Assembly (NCBI GenBank): GCA_964617015.1
Contig: CAZTVG010000006.1
Location: forward strand, 1 to 42,708
From: ASMP01 sp964617015
GTDB lineage: Archaea > Nanobdellota > Nanobdellia > Pacearchaeales > GW2011-AR1
Direction of reading: 5' to 3'
Length of the DNA: 42,708 bases
Below are positions 21,767 to 30,534 of this stretch, one piece after another; within the stretch, counting starts at the first letter, position 1, and every line of letters begins with the position of its first letter. The notes under the pieces are model-generated. The model was not told where the DNA came from and ran no database searches. It saw nothing but the letters and a program-made list of their open reading frames with translations. A program made the translations under genes and the position numbers.

Positions 21767-21779
21767 AAGGAAAAATAAA

Positions 21780-22130
21780 ATGAATCTAAAAAATTCTTGG
21801 AGGAATTTGGCACTTACAACTTCAGTCCTTCTTTTAGGTTTAATGAGTTACCAAATGGTTAATGATCCAAAAGTGGGTGAAGTTAGAGAAGAAAGACGAA
21901 GAAAAGCACAAGAATATCATCAACTTTATGATAAGGCAGTTGCGTGTGTTAAGCAAGACGAAATTAATGGTTTATCATGGCTAGAAGAAATGGATAAATT
22001 ATATCAAAGAGCTGGTGTTAGTATTAATTATGATTCAAAAACAGGAAAAATAGTTGGCTTTCCAAGATTAACTAGAGAAAAGCTGGAAGAAGTAGTTAAA
22101 AATTGTAAAACAGAAGGAAAGTTAAAATAA
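21780..22130 (+). CDS. Small N-terminally anchored membrane protein
   Basis: The product has 116 residues. After NLKNSWRN comes a hydrophobic segment LALTTSVLLLGLMSYQMV (residues about 10-27), followed by a basic turn and a helical domain containing two Cys (VACVKQDEINGLSWLEEMDK and NCKTEG). It is probably a signal anchor with an outside domain closed by a disulfide; a cleavable signal peptide is less likely. It lies between two unknown genes with gaps of 13 and 2 bases. Function unknown. Confidence 0.6.
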   Translation: MNLKNSWRNLALTTSVLLLGLMSYQMVNDPKVGEVREERRRKAQEYHQLYDKAVACVKQDEINGLSWLEEMDKLYQRAGVSINYDSKTGKIVGFPRLTREKLEEVVKNCKTEGKLK

Positions 22131-22132
22131 AA

Positions 22133-22432
22133 ATGCTAGATAGTGTAAAGAGTTTTTATGTTAAATTTGTAAGTACTGATAAAAATAGATATAAAAAGGC
22201 TTTAGATAAACTTGATAAACTGACTGAAAAGTTTGGGCAAGAACGTGGAGATTTAGAGATAAAATCTGTACAAGATGAAATCTGGTACCAAACATTAGGT
22301 GTTTCACCATCTTTGACTTTTAGGGGAGAAATAGTTGCTGAAGCGCTTAAAAGTTTAGATCCCAAAGCAATCATAGAGCACGGTATAAAGAGAACTTTAG
22401 TTTATAATTCACTGGAAGATAGAATTGATTAA
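22133..22432 (+). CDS. Small soluble protein of unknown function
   Basis: The 99-residue protein begins MLDSVKSFYVKFVSTDKNRY. It has one long helix (KKALDKLDKLTEKFG), an acidic stretch and a second helix (EIVAEALKSLDPKAIIEHGI). No metal-binding or nucleotide-binding motif is seen. It starts 2 bases after the anchored protein and its stop codon abuts the stop of the minus-strand nucleotidyltransferase gene. Not recognised. Confidence 0.55.
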   Translation: MLDSVKSFYVKFVSTDKNRYKKALDKLDKLTEKFGQERGDLEIKSVQDEIWYQTLGVSPSLTFRGEIVAEALKSLDPKAIIEHGIKRTLVYNSLEDRID

Positions 22433-23278
22433 TCACTCAATCAAATCCTTGACGAGATTGGCCATTACTTCTAAAAATTCCTCGGCGCGATCCTGCCAGT
22501 CATCAATTTCAACACCTTTCAGGTTTTTTACCTCGCCGTGAGTAATTTTTTTATGCAGCACAAGAAGATCGCGATACCAGACAACATATTTCATTTTTAA
22601 TTTTCCTTTATTGACAAAGTTCTCCTTTAAATCTCCGGGAATATGCTCTGGAGATGCAGGAGGAACATCTGCCGCAATTAAAGCTGCATGGGCAGAATCA
22701 ACCATACTCCAGTAAAGCCCGTCTATTGCATTAATCTCTGCAATTTTGCTTCTTGCGATATGCATTGGAGCTCTCTGAAGCGCAGAAAAAATTGCCTCTG
22801 GCGTGGATTTAATTTTTCCCTTTATCAAAAGATGCTTCAGGGGATTGAAGAAACCTGCCAGGTCAATCATTGCTTCCCCGTATCTTAGTATATTTATTAC
22901 AACAGGGTCTCCCCTCATCAGGTCTTCCCACCACGTGCTTAATTTTACCGTGTTGATATGAAGGCTTCCCTGATAAGGATTTCTCTTGACAATTTTTTCA
23001 AGTTCTTCCCTGTACCATGCTATGAGTTCCTGATCCCAGTTCACAGCTACATCATCAAGAATAATTATGATGTCTATATCAGAGCCTGTAACAGTGGTCT
23101 GCTTTGCAGCCGAGCCAAAGAGAATAACAGATTTCACAAGCTTATCAAATTTTTTATAGACTTTTGTGGCAAAATCCATTGCAATGTCTGATTCCCTTTT
23201 CAGTTTCAGTGTAGGAACATCCTTTACATTAGATTTAAATTTCTTTTTTCCAGATTTTTTTGAGCTCTTTTTAACCAT
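22433..23278 (-). CDS. Nucleotidyltransferase-domain protein with helical C-terminal domain
   Basis: The product has 281 residues. A lysine-rich N-terminus (KKSSKKSGKKKFK) is followed by a MNT-type nucleotidyltransferase core, with FGSAAKQTTVTGSDID at 54-69 and the third acidic strand in HINTVK. The C-terminal half (about 140-280) is helical with AINAIDGLYWSMVDSAHAAL, which resembles HEPN-type helical partners of MNT proteins. In bacteria and many archaea these are usually two separate toxin-antitoxin subunits; here they are one chain. It is a shorter paralogue of the protein at 13270. No Rx4-6H motif is evident, so an RNase role is not supported. Confidence 0.78.
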   Translation of the reverse strand: MVKKSSKKSGKKKFKSNVKDVPTLKLKRESDIAMDFATKVYKKFDKLVKSVILFGSAAKQTTVTGSDIDIIIILDDVAVNWDQELIAWYREELEKIVKRNPYQGSLHINTVKLSTWWEDLMRGDPVVINILRYGEAMIDLAGFFNPLKHLLIKGKIKSTPEAIFSALQRAPMHIARSKIAEINAIDGLYWSMVDSAHAALIAADVPPASPEHIPGDLKENFVNKGKLKMKYVVWYRDLLVLHKKITHGEVKNLKGVEIDDWQDRAEEFLEVMANLVKDLIE

Positions 23279-23351
23279 CTTCCCTCTTTTTTAACAGTAT
23301 AATATATATTGCAGAATATAGTTTTTAATTCTTTTTATTTTGGAACTATGA

Positions 23352-24149
23352 TTATATATCAATTACTGCCAAAACAGGATAATGGTCTGAAGCTGTTTCT
23401 GTTATTTTATTTTTTATTATCTTACTATCAATTATTCTCATGTCCATAGAACAAAAAATGTAATCAATTCTTACTCCTGAATCTTTATTTTTTGATAAGA
23501 AATCTGTTGGTACTGTAAATTCAAAGGATTTATTTTTTACCTTAAAGGCGTCTTTAAGACCTTTGGATAATATGTAAGAAATAGCTTTTTTCCCTAATAA
23601 AGAATCAACGATTTTTTCAGCATCTTTTGTAAATGTTTTAAACCCCTTAACCAATTTAGTCCTATCATAGGAATCTTCTGGTGATATGGCATTAAAATCT
23701 CCAGTTAAAATGTAAGGTAACTCATATTTTTTTAGTATCTTCTTGAATAATTTCAATCTTCCATCTTCATCAATGTTGGGGTAAGGATGGACTACGTCGA
23801 CATTTAAAAATTTATTTTTAATTTTTATCTGGGTTCTTAAAATAGAAACCCACCATTCACTTAGGTTTTCTGACTTAATAATGGGATATTTTGATAAAAT
23901 AGCAGATCCCCATTCAATATTTCTTCCTCCATAGAAATAATACGGAAATTTAAAAATTTCCTGATAATCCATTAAAATATCATATTTATTTTCTTCTCCA
24001 TAACAGGCCTCAGTCAGAATAAGAATATCCGGGTTTTCTGAGCTTATCAATTTTTTTACATTCTCCAATCTCTCTTTTTCTAATTCGAATGGTTTAGAAG
24101 AAGTATGAAATCCATGGAGAATGTTATAATTGATTATTTTTAATATCAT
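23352..24149 (-). CDS. Endonuclease/exonuclease/phosphatase (EEP) family hydrolase
   Basis: The 265-residue protein has the EEP signatures in order: KIINYNILHGF (N-terminal strand with the Asn), ILILTEACYG (metal-binding Glu), ILTGDFNAISPED (catalytic GDFN), RIDYIFCS (DYI) and TASDHYPV (SDHxP). The fold serves AP endonucleases, DNase I-like enzymes and phosphodiesterases; the substrate is open. Its ATG overlaps the stop of the TIM-barrel gene upstream (TAATG), so the two are co-translated. No signal peptide. Confidence 0.85.
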   Translation of the reverse strand: MILKIINYNILHGFHTSSKPFELEKERLENVKKLISSENPDILILTEACYGEENKYDILMDYQEIFKFPYYFYGGRNIEWGSAILSKYPIIKSENLSEWWVSILRTQIKIKNKFLNVDVVHPYPNIDEDGRLKLFKKILKKYELPYILTGDFNAISPEDSYDRTKLVKGFKTFTKDAEKIVDSLLGKKAISYILSKGLKDAFKVKNKSFEFTVPTDFLSKNKDSGVRIDYIFCSMDMRIIDSKIIKNKITETASDHYPVLAVIDI

Positions 24150-25966
24150 TATTCCATTGGTTTTCCAGACATTCTGCTTCCCTGTGCTCCGGGCATTTGT
24201 CCTCCAAGATCTTTTGGAAGCCGTGCAAAACTTGTTCCGAAAGTTTCATAGTTTATCTGTGGAAGCCATTGACCCTCAAGACCTCCAAGATACCCTTGAT
24301 AAAGACCTGGGGCCTGATACCAATAAGGAGCCATTTTCATTGAATAAACAGGAGAACCAACTGCCTCCAAACTTTCCTGGAATGGTGGTGTCTTCCAGTG
24401 CTGCCACCAACTTACTGCTTCAATAATCTTTCTTGCCTCAAAACCTTTTTTTCCAAGCTTTTTCATCATTTCCTTAAGAGGAACATTTCCCATTCCCATC
24501 GGAAGTTCTGTGTGCTCAAATCCGAAATTGTCTGAAAGATGGACGTGTTTTAGCAAAGGGGCAACTTCTTCTGTTTCCTTGATAATTTCTTTTTCTGAAT
24601 ATCCGTATTTTCTAAGCATGTTTATATGGCCGACATCCCATGTAGCACCAATAAGTTTTTCAGCCTGTGTTTTAGCCTCGGATTCAGACATCCCTTCCTT
24701 AACAGCTTTACTTACAAACTGCTCTCTCGACTTCTCAACAAGATCTCTTATGTCTTTTCCTGTGCTCAGGGCAAAACCTGCAGGAGGATTTTCTATGGTT
24801 AAAATTGGAGATTTGCCTTTGAATTTTTTGTAGGATTGCCAGGCAGCATTTCCGTAAGTCTGAGAGGTTTTTTCAATGGCAAAATCCTCTATAGGAGTCC
24901 ATAATTCTGGCTGAACCTTTTCAAGACCCCTAATTAAAGAGAACAATGCTTCAGACTGGGTTTTTGGATCCAATGATTTTAAGTCTCTTTGTCCATTCTT
25001 TTTTATTCCTAATAAATCTCCATATTGTTGTGAAGCATTTTCAAGAAATTTTTTTTCCTCTTCTGTTTTGGCATTTTTGTATGCCTTATTAAAAGCACTA
25101 ATAGCACTTTTCATTGCCTGGTCAGCATACGTTGCTGCAGCATGTATTCTTTGTATCTGACTAAATTCACCCTGTGATAAATTTTGGAGATTTTTCATAA
25201 CGTCTTTTGGAACTGCTTTTGGATTTTCGCTTGCAGCTCTCCAGTTAACATAAAGATCTCTAAATATCGGATTGGTATCTTTAAGAATATCTTCAACTCT
25301 TTCTCTGTTAAATTCAATTTGAGAGAGAGTGTTATCCCACTCAGTATGATTAAGAATTTTCAAGTTTTTTTCTGGACTCATAATCTCTTTTTTTAATTCT
25401 CCTTCTCCAGGGTAAAATCTTTCTTCTATTTCAACAGGTGCCATCTGTCCTGTTTCCCTGTTGACAACAATCAGTTTTTTGTGCTTCTCTTCTTCTTTTC
25501 TTTCTGATGGAGGGAGCAGCTGGCTTCCCGGAAATCCTTCTGCAGAATGGAAATTAACAGGAATATTTCCGTCTGGATTTAATTCATGGCTTCTTATAAG
25601 AACATCTGCAACTTTTCTCTCTGCAATTTCCCTGTTTGCCTCACTAAACCCTTGCTGAGACATTCCTGCGACATCCATGACAGGTCCGTGAAGAGAGACA
25701 TCTATTCCGGTAAGCTTGCTCAAACGATTGACTTCCTTTAAATATTGTTTTGGTATGGAATCAAAAATCTCAGGAGAAACTGCTTCAATCTCAATATGCT
25801 TTGCTCCTGAAGAAAGTTTTGTGGAAACTTCCTGCAAAATATTTGCAGTTCTTGGGTCTGTGGTCATCCCAAGAGTCCCCGCAGTTATGTAATTATCTGA
25901 CGGCGGAGTCAAGCTGGAATAACTTCCCTGATAAATATCCGAGATTCTATATCCTGGTTTTTCCAT
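24149..25966 (-). CDS. Xylose-isomerase/EndoIV-like TIM-barrel protein
   Basis: The product has 605 residues from the ATG at 25966; TATA-like ATTATATAAAC about 30 bases upstream supports this over an ATG 15 bases earlier. Metal-site motifs of the AP-endonuclease-2/xylose isomerase-like fold occur in order: SLHGPVMD, VNFHSAEG, LTIENPPAG, ATWDVGHIN and KHVHLSDN, then ELPMGMGNV. A helical insert of about 230 residues (150-390) separates the second and third motifs, and the C-terminal about 60 residues are Gly/Gln/Pro-rich and probably disordered. Sugar isomerase and AP endonuclease are both possible; overlap with an EEP hydrolase slightly favours nucleic-acid work. Confidence 0.75.
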   Translation of the reverse strand: MEKPGYRISDIYQGSYSSLTPPSDNYITAGTLGMTTDPRTANILQEVSTKLSSGAKHIEIEAVSPEIFDSIPKQYLKEVNRLSKLTGIDVSLHGPVMDVAGMSQQGFSEANREIAERKVADVLIRSHELNPDGNIPVNFHSAEGFPGSQLLPPSERKEEEKHKKLIVVNRETGQMAPVEIEERFYPGEGELKKEIMSPEKNLKILNHTEWDNTLSQIEFNRERVEDILKDTNPIFRDLYVNWRAASENPKAVPKDVMKNLQNLSQGEFSQIQRIHAAATYADQAMKSAISAFNKAYKNAKTEEEKKFLENASQQYGDLLGIKKNGQRDLKSLDPKTQSEALFSLIRGLEKVQPELWTPIEDFAIEKTSQTYGNAAWQSYKKFKGKSPILTIENPPAGFALSTGKDIRDLVEKSREQFVSKAVKEGMSESEAKTQAEKLIGATWDVGHINMLRKYGYSEKEIIKETEEVAPLLKHVHLSDNFGFEHTELPMGMGNVPLKEMMKKLGKKGFEARKIIEAVSWWQHWKTPPFQESLEAVGSPVYSMKMAPYWYQAPGLYQGYLGGLEGQWLPQINYETFGTSFARLPKDLGGQMPGAQGSRMSGKPME

Positions 25967-26185
25967 GGAAAAATTAAGCAAATTTTGTTTATATAATTAT
26001 TGCTATCGGGTTTTTTAAATGTAATAATAAGATTTATTAGTTTATTTTAATAAATTTATAAGAGATGGTAGGTCATTAAATGGTGATTTATAATTTTAAG
26101 ATGCTGTTATTGTTAACAATTAGTTTTTGAATTACTTATTACAATTAATTTTCTGTTAACATAAACTAATTTTAAATCCTCTGAA

Positions 26186-26767
26186 TCACCTAGAACTAGG
26201 AAGGTCTGGCCTGTACTTTTTTTCGTACTTCGTGTCTTGTGTTTCAAGAGGATCTCTTCTTCCTGCTCTTTCAAAGTCAAGTCTTTCAGTACCCCCTGTC
26301 TTTTCAACCATAGGAGATTCATTAGATTTTCTTTCTGAAAACTGCTCAAAAAAAGCCTGCTGATTTGCAGCTTGAAAAGTTTCTGGCTGCCTTCTTCCAG
26401 CTTCCATTATATTTATTTGATTTATTTCTTGTGAAATCCTCGAATCTGAAGCAATATATTTTGGTTCTTCATTTGTCCGTGCAGAAGCCACATATTTGGA
26501 CACATCTCTTTTTTCCTCTTCGCCGGGAATAGTTTGAGAAGTCTGAGGTAATTCCCCCACAAAAATAGGTCTTTCATGGGTATCAGCAATTTTTTCCAGA
26601 ACAGGAGCTGAAGTTTTTTCAGAAGGCTGCATGAACTGATGAAATTCCAGGTTTCTTAAGTTTAACTCTAAATCCTCTTCGTGATTTTCTTTTTCATCTT
26701 CATCAAGATCTTTCCCTGATTCTTCAGTCTCGGGTTTTGTTTTTTCTTTAGGCGGCTTCGTTGGCAT
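26186..26767 (-). CDS. Acidic, probably disordered protein of unknown function
   Basis: The product has 193 residues of low-complexity sequence: TKPPKEKTKPETEESGKDLD at the start, many Glu/Gln/Ser, and a basic tail. No hydrophobic core or membrane segment. It follows the 499-residue gene by 38 bases on the same strand, so the two probably form a unit. The gap after it (25967-26185) is AT-rich, holds the promoter of the TIM-barrel gene and shows nothing else. It could be a linker or scaffold for its neighbour. Confidence 0.55.
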   Translation of the reverse strand: MPTKPPKEKTKPETEESGKDLDEDEKENHEEDLELNLRNLEFHQFMQPSEKTSAPVLEKIADTHERPIFVGELPQTSQTIPGEEEKRDVSKYVASARTNEEPKYIASDSRISQEINQINIMEAGRRQPETFQAANQQAFFEQFSERKSNESPMVEKTGGTERLDFERAGRRDPLETQDTKYEKKYRPDLPSSR

Positions 26768-26805
26768 AAAAGATAAAAGCAGGTGTCATATATAAAATTA
26801 GTGAA

Positions 26806-28305
26806 TCACGTATAAGAAGGCATTCCGTGGGCTTTTTTGTAAACATCAAATAAATTAAAAGCTAATTCCCGTGCAGTATTTCCTGCAAGAGGCTTTATGT
26901 ATTCTCTTTCAGCAAAAGTATCTGGTCTTATCTTTACCTTTTCCTTGGTTTTTGATTTTTCTTCATCCTTTTTCCCCTCTGTTTTTTTGTTATAGCCCCC
27001 AATCAAGGCAACAAAGGGATTAGACCCTCCTCCGAATCCTTTCTCGCTAATCTTTTCTTCCTTCTCTTCCAGGAAAAAGTCGATTTCCTCCTGAAGCTGC
27101 TCCAGACTTCCAGAGGTTGCCCCTTCTACCAACCTCAATACATCTCCGAGGTCAGAAGCTTCAAGTTCTTCGTCGAGTTTTTTTAATTCATCTTCATTCA
27201 AGACATAGGCCTTGAAAGAAATCTCGGCTCTTCCCCCAAAAACGTAGTGTGCCTGCTGGCTTATTCTTTGCGGAATTCCGCGAAATTTAAAATCAACCAA
27301 GACACAACTGTAATAGTCTCTTGTTTTGAGCCTTTCAAATTCTTTTGGAAGGTTTCCCGAAATAGCTTCCTCATCTACCTTTAATTTTTTCTTTCCCAGG
27401 AGAGTTAATTCAAGAAGAATTGTGTTGAAAGCCTTGACCAAAGCAGGCTCTCTTCCTACTTCTTTCATCTCAAGATCTTGCGCTGCTTTAAGATAAGGCT
27501 TTGCCCAGCGAGAGTATAATTTAAGAGAATTGACCTGGCTTTTGAGATATGTTTTTTCGAGTTCATATCTTTTTCTCAATTCTTTTTCAGAATGCACGAG
27601 CCAGTCATTGAATTCAAGAATTCTTGGTCTGAGGATTCTCTTAACCCTTTCGTTCAGGTCTACCTTATCCACGTCTTTGATTTCTTTAACAAAAAGAAAA
27701 GCATCAATAAGAGTCTGGAAGCCTGCCTGCCCCAAGGCCATTGCCTTTATACTCGAGTTTCCTTTGGTGATATCAACCTTGTCCATCCATATTTGTTTTA
27801 AAGCAAGCATGGCTGCCTCTTTCTTCTCTGTTTTTAAACCATCATAATGTGACAACCTTATTCTGAATTCTTTAAGATCATAAATAATATTTAAAACAGA
27901 TCTCAGAACAGTGTTTACATCTCCGAGAATTTTACTTCCCTGCTGCTGCATTATTGTGGCCCTCTGCCCAAGTTCTGCAAAATGTCCTGAGCCAGGGGAT
28001 GAAACAAAGTTGTCAATAAGCTTTTCTGTTTCAAGACCAAAATCATTCATCAAATCAAGTGTGAAGAAATAAACAGGTTCAAGAGTTTCTGAGGAAGAAT
28101 CGTAAACAAGAGCATGGGCTGCCTCTTTTCCTTCCTTAATCAACTGAAATGTATTATCTTCTATGGTATAACTGATTGCCTTGGGCTCTGCTTTTTCCGC
28201 AGCTTTCTGGAATCCCTCTTCTTTTAATATTTTCTTAACTTCATCCTTATTCTTACTATACAAATCAGGGTTAATTGCTGCAATTATATTTGGGATTTCG
28301 ACCAT
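26806..28305 (-). CDS. Large conserved-looking protein of unknown function
   Basis: The product has 499 residues and no membrane segment. The N-terminal about 130 residues are mixed alpha/beta (PNIIAAINPDLYSKNKDEVK, later AHALVYDSSSETLEPVYFFT), the middle 130-330 mostly long charged helices (EFRIRLSHYDGLKTEKKEAA, then RPRILEFNDWLVHSEKELRK), then a beta-rich part with DYYSCVLVDFKFRG and an acidic helical end. The C-terminal REYIKPLAGNTARELAFNLF looks conserved. I do not recognise a family. Size and even codon use suggest a core gene of the lineage rather than recent transfer. Confidence 0.65.
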   Translation of the reverse strand: MVEIPNIIAAINPDLYSKNKDEVKKILKEEGFQKAAEKAEPKAISYTIEDNTFQLIKEGKEAAHALVYDSSSETLEPVYFFTLDLMNDFGLETEKLIDNFVSSPGSGHFAELGQRATIMQQQGSKILGDVNTVLRSVLNIIYDLKEFRIRLSHYDGLKTEKKEAAMLALKQIWMDKVDITKGNSSIKAMALGQAGFQTLIDAFLFVKEIKDVDKVDLNERVKRILRPRILEFNDWLVHSEKELRKRYELEKTYLKSQVNSLKLYSRWAKPYLKAAQDLEMKEVGREPALVKAFNTILLELTLLGKKKLKVDEEAISGNLPKEFERLKTRDYYSCVLVDFKFRGIPQRISQQAHYVFGGRAEISFKAYVLNEDELKKLDEELEASDLGDVLRLVEGATSGSLEQLQEEIDFFLEEKEEKISEKGFGGGSNPFVALIGGYNKKTEGKKDEEKSKTKEKVKIRPDTFAEREYIKPLAGNTARELAFNLFDVYKKAHGMPSYT

Positions 28306-28403
28306 TATACTTTAAAACCTGTTTATTCTAAATAATAATTTCATGTTTAAAAAATGTTTCTCTATCATGAAAAGTTTAAAAGATTATTAAACTTCTTGCT
28401 TAA

Positions 28404-30143
28404 ATGAAAAAGAGCGCGAATTCGGTGAATAAGTTTTTGCTTTCATTATATGAAAAGAACAAAAAAGAAATAAGAAAAATAACAACCGTGGCTTTAATAG
28501 GTTCTGTATTGGCTGCTGTTATTCCTTACATCTATGGAAGATTGTTTGACTTGGCCTTGATTCCCCAAACTTCTTTGAACCTATTGGTTTCCTTAATAGG
28601 TGTCTGGTTCGCGATAAGCATTGTTTCAAATTATACAACAAACAAAACAGGGCTTATGGGTGAAGTAGTCGGTGCTAAAATATCTCTGGAAGTCGAGGCA
28701 GATGCTTATTCTCACTTTTTAACCTTGCCTATATCTTTTCATAAAAAGAAACAGAAGGGTGAAATTTTGCAAAAACTTTCAAGAGGGGCTTGGACCATAC
28801 AAAGCATGATAGAAACAGTTTCAGGCGTTCTTCCGCAGTTTCTCATATTTATCTTTTCTTTGATAGCTATGTTTATAATTCAGTGGTCTTTGGCTGTTAT
28901 TCTCATATTTATTTTTGTAATCTATACTTTTATTACCATAATAAAAACAAAACCCATTCTTATCGTCCAGGAAGAAGAACATAAGATTTTTGAAAAAAAA
29001 TACGGTGAAGTTTATGATAAACTCTATAATGTGTATTTAGTAAAAAACTTTGCTATGGAAGAAAGCGAACGGAAAAATCTTTTAAAATCATTTGTTGAAA
29101 AATTAGCATCTGCTGTCAAGAAAAGCTCAACAAGATGGACAGGTCTCTCCATAACACAGGATATACTTTATAGTATTGGATTTGTTTCTGTTCTTGGCGC
29201 AGCTATTTTTTTCCTGAGATTCGGAAGATTAACTCCTGGTGAATTCATTATGTTTTTTGGTTATGTTAACCTCGCATTCGGACCTTTTAGAACCCTTTCA
29301 AGCATTTACAGATTATTTAAGAGGTCTTCTGTGGCCATAAAAAGATTCATAAAATTGCAGAGAATTGTTCCGGAAGCAATGAAGCATGGAAATAAAACTC
29401 TGGAATTTGTTGAAGGAGAAATTTCTTTTAAGAATGTTAGTTTTGAGTACATTAAAGATAAAGAAGTTTTAAAGAATATAAATTTAATAATCAAGCCAGG
29501 AGAAACTGTTGCCATTATCGGCAAAAGTGGTGTCGGCAAAACAACTCTTTCTGAATTAATTATAGGATATTACAGACCAAAAGAAGGAAAAATAATGTTG
29601 GATGGAACTGATATCTCTAAACTAAAACTCAAATGGCTTAGAGAACAAATAGCAATAGTCCCCCAGGATTTAAATTTGTTTAATGACACCCTGATAAATA
29701 ATCTGAAATACGCCAATCCCAAGGCAAGTTTTGAGGATATAGTAAATGCATCTAAAGCTGCTTCTGCAGATGAATTCATAAAAAAACTTCCTAAACAATA
29801 TAAAACCCTGGTTGGTGAAAGGGGTGTAAAATTATCAATGGGGCAGAGACAGAGAATTGCAATAGCCATGGCTTTTTTAAAAAATCCGAGGATATTAATT
29901 CTTGATGAACCCACTGCCGCTCTTGATGCAGAATCTGAGAAAAAAGTGCAAGAGGGAATTAATAAGCTAATAAAAGGTAAAACAACAATAATAATTGCCC
30001 ATAGATTTTCCACAGTCAGAAATGCCGATAAAATAGTTGTGCTGGACAAGGGAAAAATAGCTGAATTGGGAAATCATAGGGAATTGATAAGAAAAAAAGG
30101 AATTTATTATAACCTCTACAAGCTTCAGGAAGGAGTGGACTAA
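28404..30143 (+). CDS. ABC exporter half-transporter (membrane domain fused to ATPase)
   Basis: The protein has 579 residues. Residues about 25-320 contain six hydrophobic segments of a type IV ABC exporter. The ATPase domain has Walker A GKSGVGKTT (373-381), Q-loop Q421, signature LSMGQ (477-481), Walker B ILILDE (497-502) and the D-loop AALDAE, then the switch His in IIAHRF. Half-transporters of this kind work as homodimers and export lipids, peptides or drugs. It is transcribed alone toward a small coiled-coil gene. All catalytic residues are present. Confidence 0.93.
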   Translation: MKKSANSVNKFLLSLYEKNKKEIRKITTVALIGSVLAAVIPYIYGRLFDLALIPQTSLNLLVSLIGVWFAISIVSNYTTNKTGLMGEVVGAKISLEVEADAYSHFLTLPISFHKKKQKGEILQKLSRGAWTIQSMIETVSGVLPQFLIFIFSLIAMFIIQWSLAVILIFIFVIYTFITIIKTKPILIVQEEEHKIFEKKYGEVYDKLYNVYLVKNFAMEESERKNLLKSFVEKLASAVKKSSTRWTGLSITQDILYSIGFVSVLGAAIFFLRFGRLTPGEFIMFFGYVNLAFGPFRTLSSIYRLFKRSSVAIKRFIKLQRIVPEAMKHGNKTLEFVEGEISFKNVSFEYIKDKEVLKNINLIIKPGETVAIIGKSGVGKTTLSELIIGYYRPKEGKIMLDGTDISKLKLKWLREQIAIVPQDLNLFNDTLINNLKYANPKASFEDIVNASKAASADEFIKKLPKQYKTLVGERGVKLSMGQRQRIAIAMAFLKNPRILILDEPTAALDAESEKKVQEGINKLIKGKTTIIIAHRFSTVRNADKIVVLDKGKIAELGNHRELIRKKGIYYNLYKLQEGVD

Positions 30144-30184
30144 ATCATAAGTAAATTTAAAAGTATGAATTCCTTTTATAAATC

Positions 30185-30514
30185 ATGGGTTTGTTCAGTT
30201 TTAGAAGGAAAAGAGATGTGATTGACCTTGGTGAAAGATACAAAAAACGCAAAGAAAAAGCTGAACAGACTGCTTCTGAATCCAAGGATTCTTCCCAGAG
30301 TAATGCAGATGGCTTTGCATTTTTTGATGTGCAAAAAACTCCTGAAAAGGAGGAAACAATTGATTTATCCGACACAGGGCGGGAAAAGAAAAGGAAGCTC
30401 GCGAAAAGGCTCGTGGAAATGACAAGCAGATTAGAGGATTTATCAAACCAGATTTATCATCTGCAGCAAAGAGTAGAGGTTCTGGAAAGAAAACTTGATG
30501 TAAATAGGTTTTAG
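30185..30514 (+). CDS. Small protein with C-terminal coiled coil
   Basis: The product has 109 residues. The basic N-terminus GLFSFRRKRDVIDLGERYKK precedes an acidic Ser/Glu-rich linker (25-70) and a regular heptad helix (RLEDLSNQIYHLQQRVEVLE, 85-108) that should dimerise. Short gaps (41 bases before, 20 after) place it between the ABC exporter and the histidine phosphatase. TATA-like TTTTATAAAT lies just before the start. An adaptor or scaffold is likely; no family assigned. Confidence 0.65.
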   Translation: MGLFSFRRKRDVIDLGERYKKRKEKAEQTASESKDSSQSNADGFAFFDVQKTPEKEETIDLSDTGREKKRKLAKRLVEMTSRLEDLSNQIYHLQQRVEVLERKLDVNRF

Positions 30515-30534
30515 GAAAAGAATATTGATATAAA

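Noticed and set aside
24130..24426. Plus-strand frame of 98 codons opposite the TIM-barrel gene.
   Set aside because: It is antisense to a gene with conserved motifs; residue composition is typical of a shadow frame.
26113..26349. 78-codon minus-strand frame overlapping the start of the gap after the acidic protein gene.
   Set aside because: It shares most of its length with the 193-residue gene in another frame and has no promoter or domain pattern.
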